DNA of 15,613 nucleotides from Methanobacterium sp. (GCA_003164415.1 PLTK01000098.1:1-15613), one strand, 5' to 3'. Positions 5,882 to 15,135 are shown, numbered from the stretch's first letter. Notes: generated by a model from the sequence alone, not told the origin. Made by a program: numbers and translations.

Positions 5882-7597
5882 TTGGAATATAAATGGATAG
5901 CTATGATAGGCGTTATAATAGCCTCTTTAATGGGAAGTATAAATATGAGTATCGTCATGATAGCTCTTCCCGCAATTTTTAATGGTATCCATATTAATCC
6001 TTTAAATTCATTTCAATATCTATTATGGATATTAATGGGTTATGGATTGGTTACAGCAACGTTATTATTAAGTTTTGGCCGTTTATCAGATATGTATGGA
6101 AGAGTGAAGATGTTCCAGTTGGGTTTTTTAATATTTTCAATTGGATCTATTTTATTATACCTAACACCATCTACTGGTGATATGGGTGCTATTGAAATAA
6201 TAGTATTTAGATTAGTTCAAGCTGTTGGTGCTGCATTCTTCATGGCAAACAGTGCAGCCATTCTTACCGATGCATTTCCATCAAATGAACGTGGAAAAGC
6301 TTTGGGCATAAACACTGTTGCTGTTATGGCTGGAATGTTTTTAGGATTAATTATTGGAGGAGTGCTCGCTGTATTTGACTGGAGATATGTATTCTTGGTC
6401 AGCGTTCCATTCGGACTTTTAGGAACTGTATGGGCCTATTACAAACTCAAGGAAATATCTGTAAAAGCTGAAAAAACGAAAATAGACTTGGTGGGTAACG
6501 CAACATTTCTCATGGGCATCACTCTCATATTAGTAGGTGTAACCTACGGATTAATACCGTACGGTAGTAGTTCTATGGGCTGGACCAACCCTTGGGTAAT
6601 AGCTTCAATATTATTAGGATTTATCTCTATGATCCTCTTCGGATTTGTTGAAAGTCGGGTTGAATCTCCTATGTTCAGGTTAGATCTATTCAAAAATAAG
6701 AGTTTTGCATATGCAAATCTAGCAGGACTATTAGGGGCTTTGGGCCGTGGTGGGGTAATGTTTATGATAATATTATTACTCCAGGGCATATATCTCCCAT
6801 TACATGGTTACAGTTACAGTTCCACCCCATTTTGGGGCGGTATCTATATGTTACCTTTAACAGCCGGAATAATCATATTCGGACCACTTTCAGGTGTTTT
6901 ATCCGATAGATATGGTCCAAGATGGATAGCAACTGGTGGAATGATTGTTACTGCATTTGCATTCCTATTCCTAGCTGCTCTACCATATGATTTCACATAT
7001 TTAGTATTTGGTTTAGCAATGTTTGTTATGGGAATGGGATTTGGTATGTTCGGTGCACCAAACAGTGCATCTATAATGAATTCTGTGCCCTCGGAGGATA
7101 GAGGTATAGCATCTGGAATGATGTACACCATAAACAATACTGCACAAACAGCTAGTATGGCAATATTTTTCACCATAATTATAGTTGGCATAACCCAAAG
7201 GTTCCCTGAAGCTATGACTGCATCATTATCAAGTATAGGTGCTGTTTATTTAGCTCCTGCTTTGAGTAATATTCCACCTACAGCAGCTTTGTTCTCAGCA
7301 TTTTTAGGTTACAACCCTGTAAATTCAATATTAAGTGCTTTACCAATCCCTATTGTGGCCCATATACCTCAAACAACATTAAATACTTTGACTGGTATAA
7401 CATGGTTCCCACAAACCCTTCAAAACGCTTTTGTACCTTCACTTAGGACATCATTCTATATTGGAGCACTACTATCCATTATTGCCGCCATATTATCGGC
7501 TTTAAGGGGTGGAAAATATATTCATGAACATGAGATTATCAGAACAAGTACAAAAATAAATTTAAACCCCGAATCTGAATCTGAAAAAGCCGATTAA
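5882..7597 (+). CDS. MFS exporter, DHA2-type, with long C-terminal extracytoplasmic loop
   Basis: 571 residues with about 14 membrane helices. Motif A is GRLSDMYGRVK at residues 66-76, with a second-half counterpart GVLSDRYGPRW. Glycine-rich helix 5 (GMFLGLIIGGVL) is of antiporter type. An Arg in the membrane segment GALGRGG may matter for proton coupling. Between the last two helices lies an extra ~80-residue Pro/Thr/Ala-rich loop (around residues 440-525) not present in the exporter at 2540. The start is TTG 5882: AGGAG (5869-5873) lies 8 bases before it and no upstream alternative fits. It follows uspA by 61 bases and probably shares its transcript, though a weak TATA-like stretch (5841-5854) could give extra initiation. 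Substrate unknown; family members expel drugs, detergents or metabolites. Confidence 0.88.
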   Translation: MEYKWIAMIGVIIASLMGSINMSIVMIALPAIFNGIHINPLNSFQYLLWILMGYGLVTATLLLSFGRLSDMYGRVKMFQLGFLIFSIGSILLYLTPSTGDMGAIEIIVFRLVQAVGAAFFMANSAAILTDAFPSNERGKALGINTVAVMAGMFLGLIIGGVLAVFDWRYVFLVSVPFGLLGTVWAYYKLKEISVKAEKTKIDLVGNATFLMGITLILVGVTYGLIPYGSSSMGWTNPWVIASILLGFISMILFGFVESRVESPMFRLDLFKNKSFAYANLAGLLGALGRGGVMFMIILLLQGIYLPLHGYSYSSTPFWGGIYMLPLTAGIIIFGPLSGVLSDRYGPRWIATGGMIVTAFAFLFLAALPYDFTYLVFGLAMFVMGMGFGMFGAPNSASIMNSVPSEDRGIASGMMYTINNTAQTASMAIFFTIIIVGITQRFPEAMTASLSSIGAVYLAPALSNIPPTAALFSAFLGYNPVNSILSALPIPIVAHIPQTTLNTLTGITWFPQTLQNAFVPSLRTSFYIGALLSIIAAILSALRGGKYIHEHEIIRTSTKINLNPESESEKAD

Positions 7598-7639
7598 AAA
7601 ATAGAAAAATAGAATTTAAGTTAAGATTTGTTAAAAAAG

Positions 7640-7679
7640 AAATTTAATAAAAAAATCAATTACTTTCTTTTTTTTAGGA
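7640..7679. terminator. Bidirectional terminator between convergent genes
   Basis: The 82-base gap between the plus-strand exporter and minus-strand phosphatase holds a T8 run at 7668-7675 and an A7 run at 7649-7655 (T7 on the minus strand). Each gene therefore has a poly-T stop signal in its own direction. No long stem is seen. Confidence 0.55.
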
Positions 7680-8321
7680 TTATTTGGCTTTAGATGATTG
7701 TTTCCCGCGGATAAGGTGGATTATCATGTCTTTTATCGATATTTTTGAGATCTTGTTTACTATTGTCTCATCCCATCCTATGTATATTACCACCAATGCG
7801 GATAATATTCCCACAAGTGCGCCAAATATAACGTCTAAAGGATAATGTACACCTATATACACCCTTGAAAATGCTATTAATGATGCAAATGCAAGTACCG
7901 GATAGAGTAATCTGTAGGATTTGCCCTTAATGTGTAAGCGATATTTCAATCCAATCACCATCATAACGGCAAATGATGATGCTGAATGTCCCGATGGGAA
8001 CCCATAAGCTTCACTTTCAGAAACTAATTGGATAACATTGGGCAGTACAGTGAACGGCCTTGGTTCCGCGACAATGATTTTTAATAGATATACCGCTACA
8101 TTAGCAAGGAAAAGAGCAGCCAATCCAATTAATGCAATCTTCCTAGTATTTTCACCGCCAAAAATGTACATTAGTACACAAATAATAGCCATAGCAGTTA
8201 AACTTCCAAAATTAGTTATAGCCGGCATTAAAAAATCAAAATATGGATTGCTTAGACCATTATTAATAAAATAAAATAACAACGTATTTTGATATAATAT
8301 CCAAGAAATTAACGAACTCAT
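7680..8321 (-). CDS. PAP2-superfamily membrane phosphatase
   Basis: 213 residues with about six membrane helices. All three phosphatidic-acid-phosphatase type 2 motifs are intact: K-x6-RP at Lys81-Pro89 (KIIVAEPRP), PSGH at 109-112, and SR-x5-H-x3-D at Ser152, Arg153, His159 and Asp163. His159 is the expected nucleophile and His112 the acid/base. The family removes phosphate from lipid or isoprenoid phosphates at the membrane. In archaea an undecaprenyl- or dolichyl-diphosphate-like substrate is plausible for glycosylation or envelope synthesis, but cannot be fixed here. ATG 8321 follows GAGGG (8336-8332) by 10 bases. A minus-strand TATA box (TTTTATATATG, 8425-8415) would give a leader of ~70 bases. 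It lies downstream of rad50 on the same strand, but a T9 terminator and its own promoter suggest separate transcription. Confidence 0.9.
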   Translation of the reverse strand: MSSLISWILYQNTLLFYFINNGLSNPYFDFLMPAITNFGSLTAMAIICVLMYIFGGENTRKIALIGLAALFLANVAVYLLKIIVAEPRPFTVLPNVIQLVSESEAYGFPSGHSASSFAVMMVIGLKYRLHIKGKSYRLLYPVLAFASLIAFSRVYIGVHYPLDVIFGALVGILSALVVIYIGWDETIVNKISKISIKDMIIHLIRGKQSSKAK

Positions 8322-8414
8322 AGTGTATAAACCCTCTAATAATTTTTAATATATATTCATAAAGTTTAATAATTCATAATAAGAATTTTAACTAGAATAA
8401 TAATTTAATTTATT

Positions 8415-8425
8415 CATATATAAAA
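8415..8425 (-). promoter_or_regulatory. TATA box candidate of the PAP2 gene
   Basis: TTTTATATATG on the minus strand. Initiation ~25 bases downstream would keep the GAGGG ribosome binding site in the transcript. A nearer TATA-like stretch at 8347-8361 would start too close to the gene to keep it. Confidence 0.4.
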
Positions 8426-8490
8426 CTATTCAGAGTAACTGTTTACAAATGGTAATAATTTTATAAAAACAAATTAAATCCAATCAAACT

Positions 8491-8505
8491 TTAAAAAAAA
8501 ATTAT
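8491..8505 (-). terminator. Poly-T terminator after rad50
   Basis: A9 at 8493-8501 is a T9 on the minus strand, about 100 bases past the rad50 stop. It is the first T-run long enough to end the nurA-herA-mre11-rad50 transcript. No stable stem precedes it. Confidence 0.45.
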
Positions 8506-8601
8506 TAGGTTAATGGAAGGATTTAATGGGAACTGTTAAATTTTTATTCTGAGTTTTGGGAACTTTGATTTGTTTGTTGTCCTTTGGATCTTGAAGTTAT
8601 A

Positions 8602-11316
8602 TCAGTCGGATATTATTGATTCTCCTTCTTCCTTTTTTACCCTTATAATATGGTCTGCTGCCTCTTCAATATCGGGATCGTGGGTTACAATTATCATCTG
8701 TGGAATTATTGACATCTTCTTTAGAAGTTCAATTAATTCCTGACGTCTATATGCATCAAGATGAATTGTTGGTTCATCAAGCATTATCAACTCTAAATTT
8801 CCACCAGACAATGTTTGTGTAATTCCAAGTCTTAATGCCAAGGCCACAACAATTTTTTCACCACCACTTATCATGTCAAGATTACTTTCCCCTGACGGCC
8901 CGAACACTGTCACATCATAATCCTCGTCCAGTTTTATATCAGAGTACTCAAAGTTAAATTTTTCAAAGAAATCTCTGGTATGCTGCTCGATTATTGGTCT
9001 TGAAATATTTCTAAGATCCTTCTGAACCCCATCTTTACCGTAAATATCCCTTATATGATCCAACAGTTTTAGAAAATCCTTGAGATTCCTAACTTCCATC
9101 TCAAAGTTTTTATAGGATTTAAGTTTAATTTCAAGCCCATCAAGATAACTATCTAACCCGCTTTTCCTTCCAATCAATCCCTGTTTTTTACCGTTTAATT
9201 CAGAAAATTCACCGTTTTTTAAAGCCAGATCATTTTTGATTTTCCCATGGATTTCCTCGTTGTAATCCCCCTCATTTACATCGTGTACCAGCTTATCAAG
9301 TTTCACCTTTTCCTCTTCCAAATTTTGGTTGACCTGTTCACTTCTGTTCATCAGATTGTCCTTTTGATCAACTGCTCCTGACAGCTGCTGGTATGTTTGA
9401 TTTAGATCCTCAAGGTACTGTATCTCATTATCCAGATTTTCCACACTACCTTCTGTTGCCTCGATCAATGATGTTACCTGCTCTTTAAGAACATTTTCAT
9501 CGCCATCTATTGTTAAAAGTTGATCCTGTAATTCAATGGGATTTCCAAGTGAATTCAAAGACCCTTCAACAATCAAATATCTTTCATAACCTGGTTTAAT
9601 CTCCTGTAACCCATTCTTTTTAAGAGTTAACAGGCTATCAATCTCATTTAAAGTTGAAACTTCGTCTTCCAAACCTTTAATATTATCTTTAAGGGTCATC
9701 AGTTCTCTACGGCCCTCTTCAAGATTTTGAAGTTGTTCCATGAGCAGTTCAATATTCACAGACTGGATATTGTTCTGTTTTACATTTAGGGCCTGTTTTT
9801 CAGATTGTAAACCTTTCAATTCACCTTTCAGCTCGCCCATCCTATTTCTGTTGGTTTCAATCTGGGAGTTATAGTCGCTTATGAGTTCAGTCCTTTTATC
9901 AGAATCAATAGGAGATTTACAAACAGGACACTGATCCTTAACATTCTCTAATTCCCCTATAGGTTTTTTTAGATTATTATTCTGAATTTCAAGGTTAGAT
10001 ATTTCCTTTTCAATATTATTTATCCTATCGGTAATGGTTTCTATTTTACCCTCTAGTTCGGGTTTGGTTGTTTTTATATATGCTTCCAGTTCCTCGACTA
10101 CACTGTAGTTGGTTCCTATTTTTTGGTTATATTCCTGTATTACGTTCACTATTTTACTGTGGGACAGATTCATCTTGTTAATGGTTTGTTTTCGGTTGTT
10201 CTGATTCTGGTTCATCAGGTCCCGTGATCCTTCGAAGGGTTTTCTTTTAGTATCTAATTCTCTTATTTCATTGGATAATTCTGAATATTCGATATAAAAT
10301 TTTTTATTATCTTCTAGAACAGATTTATATTCCTCTATTTTTTCCAAAACATCAATGAGTTGTTTTTTATTTTTTTGTAGCTGCTTCAAATTTTCCAGGG
10401 ATTGTTTTAATGTCTTTAAAACCTTTAATTTAGATAATTTTGGTTTAATAATTTTTATTTCATCTTCTTTAATTATTATATCGGTTATTTGTTTATTTAA
10501 ATGGGTTTGATCCAGTTGTAAGTTGTTTATTATCTGTTTTTTAGATTCTATACTATTTATGGCCCTATCATATACTGATTTATCATGGTCAAGCGAACTG
10601 TTTTCTTTGTTTAGTTGAACCAATTCTTCGTTGATTTTTTCGATTTTCTGCGATATTTCTTGTATATCTTGATGAATCGTATTTTTTTCTTCTTTCTTTA
10701 CACTTATTTCACTATTTAGGCCGTCTAGACCTTCTAGTTTTCCATCTAATCTTATTTTTTGCATTTCATACTGGTTCATTAGTGGCAGCATATTTTTCCA
10801 TGCTTTTTCAAGTGATTCTATGCCTAAAAGTTTTCCAATAACCTGTTTTTTCTCTGATGGTGTTTTATTTACAAGGTTAGCTATTTCACCCTGCCTTACA
10901 TAGACTGCATTTAGGAATAGGTCACCATCCATCTCAAGCAGTCCTTGAACATCGTCTGTAACCTGTTTATCCCCGGTTGAGAGTGGTTGAAATCCTTCTC
11001 CTTCTTTTATCTCTAGTTTAGCCCTTGAAGAATTTTTAGTCCTCTCCCTTAATACCCTATAAGTTCTTCCACTTGATGTGAATTCCAGTTCTACAGACAT
11101 TTTATTCTGTCCCGCTGGATTTTGGTGATCTGTTCTTATGAGCTGTTCTATTTTTTTACCCGAATGCTGTTTAAAAAGTGCAAAACTAACAGCTTCAAGG
11201 ATACTGGACTTTCCTGCCCCATTATCCCCCATTATTATGGATATTCCAGTGTTAAATTCTATTTTAGTATCCCTGTGGGACTTGAAATTTTTAATTGCAA
11301 TGCTTTCAATTATCAT
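8602..11316 (-). CDS. rad50: DNA double-strand break repair ATPase Rad50
   Basis: 904 residues, typical for archaeal Rad50. SMC-like layout: N-terminal ATPase half with Walker A GDNGAGKSS (30-38) and Q-loop VRQGE (about 140); a long antiparallel coiled coil; a zinc hook CPVC at Cys463/Cys466 in the middle; the return coil; then C-terminal half with signature SGGE (817-820), Walker B LDEP (Asp847, Glu848) and switch His879 (VTHDPD). With Mre11 it forms the complex that tethers and processes DNA ends. The hook dimerises two molecules through one zinc ion, and ATP binding at the heads gates Mre11's nuclease. ATG 11316 lies inside the end of mre11 (11-base overlap) with GAGGGG 4 bases before it, so translation is coupled. 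It is the last gene of the operon. Confidence 0.97.
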   Translation of the reverse strand: MIIESIAIKNFKSHRDTKIEFNTGISIIMGDNGAGKSSILEAVSFALFKQHSGKKIEQLIRTDHQNPAGQNKMSVELEFTSSGRTYRVLRERTKNSSRAKLEIKEGEGFQPLSTGDKQVTDDVQGLLEMDGDLFLNAVYVRQGEIANLVNKTPSEKKQVIGKLLGIESLEKAWKNMLPLMNQYEMQKIRLDGKLEGLDGLNSEISVKKEEKNTIHQDIQEISQKIEKINEELVQLNKENSSLDHDKSVYDRAINSIESKKQIINNLQLDQTHLNKQITDIIIKEDEIKIIKPKLSKLKVLKTLKQSLENLKQLQKNKKQLIDVLEKIEEYKSVLEDNKKFYIEYSELSNEIRELDTKRKPFEGSRDLMNQNQNNRKQTINKMNLSHSKIVNVIQEYNQKIGTNYSVVEELEAYIKTTKPELEGKIETITDRINNIEKEISNLEIQNNNLKKPIGELENVKDQCPVCKSPIDSDKRTELISDYNSQIETNRNRMGELKGELKGLQSEKQALNVKQNNIQSVNIELLMEQLQNLEEGRRELMTLKDNIKGLEDEVSTLNEIDSLLTLKKNGLQEIKPGYERYLIVEGSLNSLGNPIELQDQLLTIDGDENVLKEQVTSLIEATEGSVENLDNEIQYLEDLNQTYQQLSGAVDQKDNLMNRSEQVNQNLEEEKVKLDKLVHDVNEGDYNEEIHGKIKNDLALKNGEFSELNGKKQGLIGRKSGLDSYLDGLEIKLKSYKNFEMEVRNLKDFLKLLDHIRDIYGKDGVQKDLRNISRPIIEQHTRDFFEKFNFEYSDIKLDEDYDVTVFGPSGESNLDMISGGEKIVVALALRLGITQTLSGGNLELIMLDEPTIHLDAYRRQELIELLKKMSIIPQMIIVTHDPDIEEAADHIIRVKKEEGESIISD

Positions 11317-12451
11317 ACAGCCCCTCGTAGAAATTTTTAGCTAAATCTGTTGCTCTAGCATTATCTCCCTCAGACATCTCTTTATAGAGATCAATGGCAA
11401 GTTCTGATACTTCTTCATTTTTAAATTCCTCTAAACTTCCCCTGATCATCTTCTTTATATCCAGAGCATCTCTCGGCATGTTGGTTAGGTTTGGTGTATT
11501 TTCCAGCACATCTGGAAGATATTTAGGTCTTACAGAGAGACAATTGTTTGAGAATGCTTTGTTAAGTTTTTCATATACCTCTGATCTGCTGAAGTTTCCC
11601 CCATGGACTGTTAGGTTCAGTATGGGTTTTTTATCCAAGGTTTTTATGTGGTTGTTTATGTTGGTTATCTCTTCTTGAAGCTCTGAGTACTTTATATTCT
11701 CTTTGATAAACTCTCGGGGCAGTTTAAGGTTGATTTTTTCTATTTCAGGTTGATCTCCATCTAGATCTACCAGGTAAAATCCTTTACCATTCTTTTTATA
11801 TCCCTCTAATTCATTTGAACGCCATACCTCGGTTGAGCCTGGATAGGCTAGTTTTCCCTCTCCAAAATCATCCACAATACGTTCGTGTATATGGCCGAAT
11901 GCACAGTAATTGAATGTTTTAGGTATATCCCCAATTTTTATCTCGTATTCATAGGGCAGGTAAAGGTCTATTCCCTGATGAACTACTAGAACCCTTTTTT
12001 TATGGTTTTGTGAGGCTTTCTCTACATTTTCCAACCTTTCTATAAGATCTTTTGAGTTGTACTTGGAGGCGTAGGGTGCTCCTCCTATAAACACATCCCC
12101 CTCAGTGTAATATGGATTTTTTGGACTTATGAGTTTTAATCCAAAGTCTTTATATAATATTTGGGGCGGTAGGGCATTTTTTCTCATTACAATATCATGA
12201 TTTCCTGCCGTTGCATATATAGGGATTTTTTCGTTTTTAAGTCTTAAAATACCTTTTTGTGCCGTTAACAAAGCCTTTGTTGGCGGTCTTGAATATTCAA
12301 ATAAATCACCCGAATGAACTACAAAATCTGGCCGTTCTTTAACTGTTTCTTCTATTATATCGTCAAAAACTTCCAAGAAATCATTTTCCCGTTCTGTAAG
12401 TCCGTACTGTCTATATCCCAGGTGTGTGTCGGCCATGTGTATGAACTGCAT
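11306..12451 (-). CDS. mre11: DNA double-strand break repair nuclease Mre11
   Basis: 381 residues. A calcineurin-type phosphoesterase domain carries all metal and catalytic residues: Asp8 and His10 (ADTHLG), Asp49 (SGDLF), Asn84 and His85 (GNHD), His158 (VVHQG), His187 and His189 (GHIHER). It binds two Mn ions and acts as 3'-5' exonuclease and endonuclease on DNA ends, in complex with Rad50. The C-terminal region (about 240-381) would hold the cap and the Rad50-binding helices. ATG 12451 immediately follows the TAG of herA with no spacer; the ribosome binding site AGGGGGAG lies inside the end of herA, 8 bases before the ATG. The tight join to herA and overlap with rad50 show one polycistronic unit. 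Confidence 0.97.
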   Translation of the reverse strand: MQFIHMADTHLGYRQYGLTERENDFLEVFDDIIEETVKERPDFVVHSGDLFEYSRPPTKALLTAQKGILRLKNEKIPIYATAGNHDIVMRKNALPPQILYKDFGLKLISPKNPYYTEGDVFIGGAPYASKYNSKDLIERLENVEKASQNHKKRVLVVHQGIDLYLPYEYEIKIGDIPKTFNYCAFGHIHERIVDDFGEGKLAYPGSTEVWRSNELEGYKKNGKGFYLVDLDGDQPEIEKINLKLPREFIKENIKYSELQEEITNINNHIKTLDKKPILNLTVHGGNFSRSEVYEKLNKAFSNNCLSVRPKYLPDVLENTPNLTNMPRDALDIKKMIRGSLEEFKNEEVSELAIDLYKEMSEGDNARATDLAKNFYEGLYDN

Positions 12452-13990
12452 CTAATAGTCTCCCCCTAATTGCTCATATTCCATTCTCTGATTCTTGCGG
12501 ATTTCTTTCTCTTTTTGATGAGATTTTGACCATTCCTCTACTATGTTTAAATCTCCGCCGGTTATTTTACCCTTGAATTCATCAATTTTTACAAGTGTTG
12601 GTATTTTGGTCATGAGGCCGAGTACTATGGCCTCTCCAATGTTTAGGGAGGGTAGCTGTGCTATTAGATCATCGCTTAGGTTTTCACTTGCACGTTGTAC
12701 ATGGCTCTGGTCGGTTGGTTCTACTAATCTGAGTATGATCATGTTATTTGCCTGTGACAGTGCATCAGAATCTAATGATTTTGGACTCTGACTCACCATG
12801 CACAGTCCAACAGAAAATTTACGTCCTTCTCTTGCTATTCTGCTAATCCATAGTTTGGATTCTGTTTTTCTGTTTTGTGGTGCTAGGATGTGTGCTTCTT
12901 CAAGTATTAGGAATATTGGAAATTTTAATCCTTTTCCTGTTCTTAAAAAGTCTTTTCTACTCTTTAGTACTGTTCTTAGTATATGGCTTACAACCACGTC
13001 CGATGCAAATTCATCTACTGAGCCCAGGTCTAGGATGTTTGCATTTCCCACTTTGATGTTGTCGATTACATCCTTTGCCTCAAGACTTAATATGTTGCCG
13101 TACTTATCCTTCATGTGCTCTACTTTATTCAGTACATCAGTGATTGATTTTCTGTCCGATGCTGTGGATGATTTGCCTTCGGATTCATCTGGTTCTTCGA
13201 GTAACCATGATTCTAGTTTGGTTAGTATGAGTCCTATAAAATCTTTTCCACCCGTTCCTTTCTTGAGATCTTTCTGTGCTAATCTGTACGCTTTTCTGAA
13301 GTATCTTTCCTGTACATAGGCATTTGGTGGTATGTTTGATAATTTTTTTATTTCACCAAATGTCATGTAAATAGGGTTTATGAGGGGTTTTATCAGGTTA
13401 ACCTTGCCGTTTCCAAATTTGGTATTGGTGTATTCCGAGTGCATATCAAAGATCAGTACACTTCCGTTGACATTTAAAAGACCGTCAACTATGACTGATA
13501 CAGTGTTTGATTTACCTGCTCCTGTCATTGCAAGGACTGCAAGATGTCTTGATACCATTTTATTGATGTTAACTTCTACTGAAACTTCTTCTTGTGTTAT
13601 GAGGTTTCCGAGTTTTAGTCCGTAATCTCCTACTTGGAATATTTCCTTTAAAATCTTTGAATCTGCTACTTTTATTTCTGTTCCTGGTGGTGCTGGCGTT
13701 CTTGGAATTCTTAGTTCGTTATCAACATCACCCAATATTCTAACTGTTCCTTTGACGTAATGGTCATCGCCCTCTATCATCCTAATTTTTTCAATAGTTT
13801 TAGGGTCATATATTTCATTATTTATTGATACACTTCCCCTTACAAGGGCTTCTATCATTCCCAGTACTTTTTTTCCATCGTAATCCAGTGTAACATATTC
13901 CCCTACCTGGGGCATTTTCTTGGAGATGAAGCTCACATCCACCAGTGTGGTTTCTCCTATGCACCTTCCAATCACTCCATCGTTACTCAT
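12452..13990 (-). CDS. herA: DNA double-strand break repair helicase/translocase HerA
   Basis: 512 residues, the usual size for archaeal HerA. An N-terminal HAS β-barrel (about residues 1-140) precedes a FtsK/HerA-type RecA-like core with Walker A MTGAGKSN (155-162, Lys160) and Walker B ILEEAH (Glu364, Glu365). A further conserved segment, SRIAREGRKFSVGL, follows and is likely to supply the Arg finger. HerA forms a hexameric ring that translocates on duplex DNA and works with NurA to resect ends to 3' overhangs for RadA loading. ATG 13990 overlaps the nurA stop as ATGA; GGGAGGG lies 7 bases before it. The C-terminal tail (LSQ-free, charged, EKEIRKNQRMEYEQLGG) may contact NurA or cap the ring, as known in the family. 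Confidence 0.96.
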   Translation of the reverse strand: MSNDGVIGRCIGETTLVDVSFISKKMPQVGEYVTLDYDGKKVLGMIEALVRGSVSINNEIYDPKTIEKIRMIEGDDHYVKGTVRILGDVDNELRIPRTPAPPGTEIKVADSKILKEIFQVGDYGLKLGNLITQEEVSVEVNINKMVSRHLAVLAMTGAGKSNTVSVIVDGLLNVNGSVLIFDMHSEYTNTKFGNGKVNLIKPLINPIYMTFGEIKKLSNIPPNAYVQERYFRKAYRLAQKDLKKGTGGKDFIGLILTKLESWLLEEPDESEGKSSTASDRKSITDVLNKVEHMKDKYGNILSLEAKDVIDNIKVGNANILDLGSVDEFASDVVVSHILRTVLKSRKDFLRTGKGLKFPIFLILEEAHILAPQNRKTESKLWISRIAREGRKFSVGLCMVSQSPKSLDSDALSQANNMIILRLVEPTDQSHVQRASENLSDDLIAQLPSLNIGEAIVLGLMTKIPTLVKIDEFKGKITGGDLNIVEEWSKSHQKEKEIRKNQRMEYEQLGGDY

Positions 13991-15069
13991 AACATTTCCC
14001 TCCCGCTCTTCTCCATGAATCCAATTATCTTTGAAAGCCTGTCCAGATCAATTTTTCTTATTACCACATCATAATGGGCCTTTTTAAGTAATAAAGGATA
14101 TCCTTCGGCACTTTTACTCTTTATTCTGGTTAATAATTCTTTGATTTGCTCTTCATCGGCCTTGTACGGCAGTTCAAACTTTAAAATGTTTTTATAATTC
14201 TCGAGTCGGGCATAGAATATTGTGAAGGTTAAATCTTGGAAGAATTTATTTTCAACAGGAAAATCTTCTCTTTTAAGGTCTTTGGGGCTCAGATACCTTG
14301 GTGTCGAATATCCCTCGTTTTTACTGTGCCTGTCAAATAATGCCATGTCTGGTATGTCCGATTCAAAATATTCATTGCTTGTCGATGTTTTTGAAATTGC
14401 AACGACTTCATTCTTATTTTCTAATAATTTACATATAACCAATAAGTTTTCCAGATGTTCAAGATAGATCATTGCATCTATCTTGTTTTCAAATTCATCT
14501 TCTATGGATTTTGAAAATTTGGATGATGTTATCGAAACATTAGAATCTTCTAATCCTTGTTTCAATTCACTTTCTAGTTTAGAATGATAGTTGTATTTAA
14601 TTTTTTCTTTCAACTGATTTTTAAGCTTGTTTTCGAGTGGGAATGGCCTTATTAAGTTTCCAAGTATCGATCCGTCGAATAGGAGGATTTGGATATCGTA
14701 TTTTTTAAATGCTTTCAGGGCATTTTTTATCTCAAATATACCCATATAGCCCCTTAAACGATCTTCAACATGCCTGTGGTGGGGGATTATATCTATTTCA
14801 GAGCTTTCAATTGCACTGAGTTTGTTGTTGTACACAAGACATTCTGCATCTATTGCGTAGAATATGAAACTCATAAAATTTTTTTTGTTGATGCTACCAT
14901 CGCCGGCACATATGGTCACTTCAATATCCTTTTCAAGTATAGAATATTCTCTCCAGTCCTTTGATGGATCTACTTCTAAATTATCGAAATCCGTGGATAT
15001 TTTCGTGTTTATATTATCCTTCTTCTTTAATGCCTTTTCATACAGCGAATCCAGCATATTATGAACCAT
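13987..15069 (-). CDS. nurA: DNA repair nuclease NurA
   Basis: 360 residues, RNase H-like nuclease. Residues known to be catalytic in Sulfolobus NurA have counterparts: Asp57 (AGDGS), Glu113 (GIFEIK), Asp132 (LLFDGS), and near the end Tyr324 and His332 (GYPLLLKKAH), with the same 8-residue spacing as recalled for the Sulfolobus Tyr/His pair. It forms a dimer that docks on the HerA hexamer and degrades strands as HerA feeds DNA through; it needs Mn. ATG 15069 has AAAGG about 5 bases before it. A second in-frame ATG four codons later (15057) is also well placed behind GGGATGG and would shorten the protein by four residues. It is the first gene of the operon. Confidence 0.93.
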   Translation of the reverse strand: MVHNMLDSLYEKALKKKDNINTKISTDFDNLEVDPSKDWREYSILEKDIEVTICAGDGSINKKNFMSFIFYAIDAECLVYNNKLSAIESSEIDIIPHHRHVEDRLRGYMGIFEIKNALKAFKKYDIQILLFDGSILGNLIRPFPLENKLKNQLKEKIKYNYHSKLESELKQGLEDSNVSITSSKFSKSIEDEFENKIDAMIYLEHLENLLVICKLLENKNEVVAISKTSTSNEYFESDIPDMALFDRHSKNEGYSTPRYLSPKDLKREDFPVENKFFQDLTFTIFYARLENYKNILKFELPYKADEEQIKELLTRIKSKSAEGYPLLLKKAHYDVVIRKIDLDRLSKIIGFMEKSGREML

Positions 15070-15104
15070 CCCATCCTTTTTTTGTATTTATATTGAGGAT
15101 AAAT

Positions 15105-15135
15105 TGTTTATATTAAGATTCTTTTTTATATCTAA
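15105..15135 (-). promoter_or_regulatory. Promoter region of the nurA-herA-mre11-rad50 operon
   Basis: Two minus-strand TATA-like elements are present: TATAAACA (15114-15107), and GATATAAAA just upstream (15132-15124). The nearer one predicts initiation around 15085, leaving a short leader that keeps the AAAGG site. The other predicts a leader of ~33 bases. I cannot choose between them. Confidence 0.4.

Noticed and set aside
8322..8601. Possible RNA gene in the gap between the PAP2 gene and rad50
   Set aside because: Only a terminator T-run and promoter-like A+T stretches are seen; no tRNA cloverleaf, G+C-rich island or kink-turn motif was found.
11394..14467. Several open frames of 80-170 codons on the plus strand across mre11, herA and nurA
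   Set aside because: They are antisense shadows of strongly conserved genes, rich in Ser/Phe/Leu, without ribosome binding sites or domains.
8602..15069. HerA/NurA as part of an antiviral defence island
   Set aside because: The genes are in the standard archaeal repair operon with Mre11 and Rad50; no Sir2, DUF4297 or other defence partner is present.
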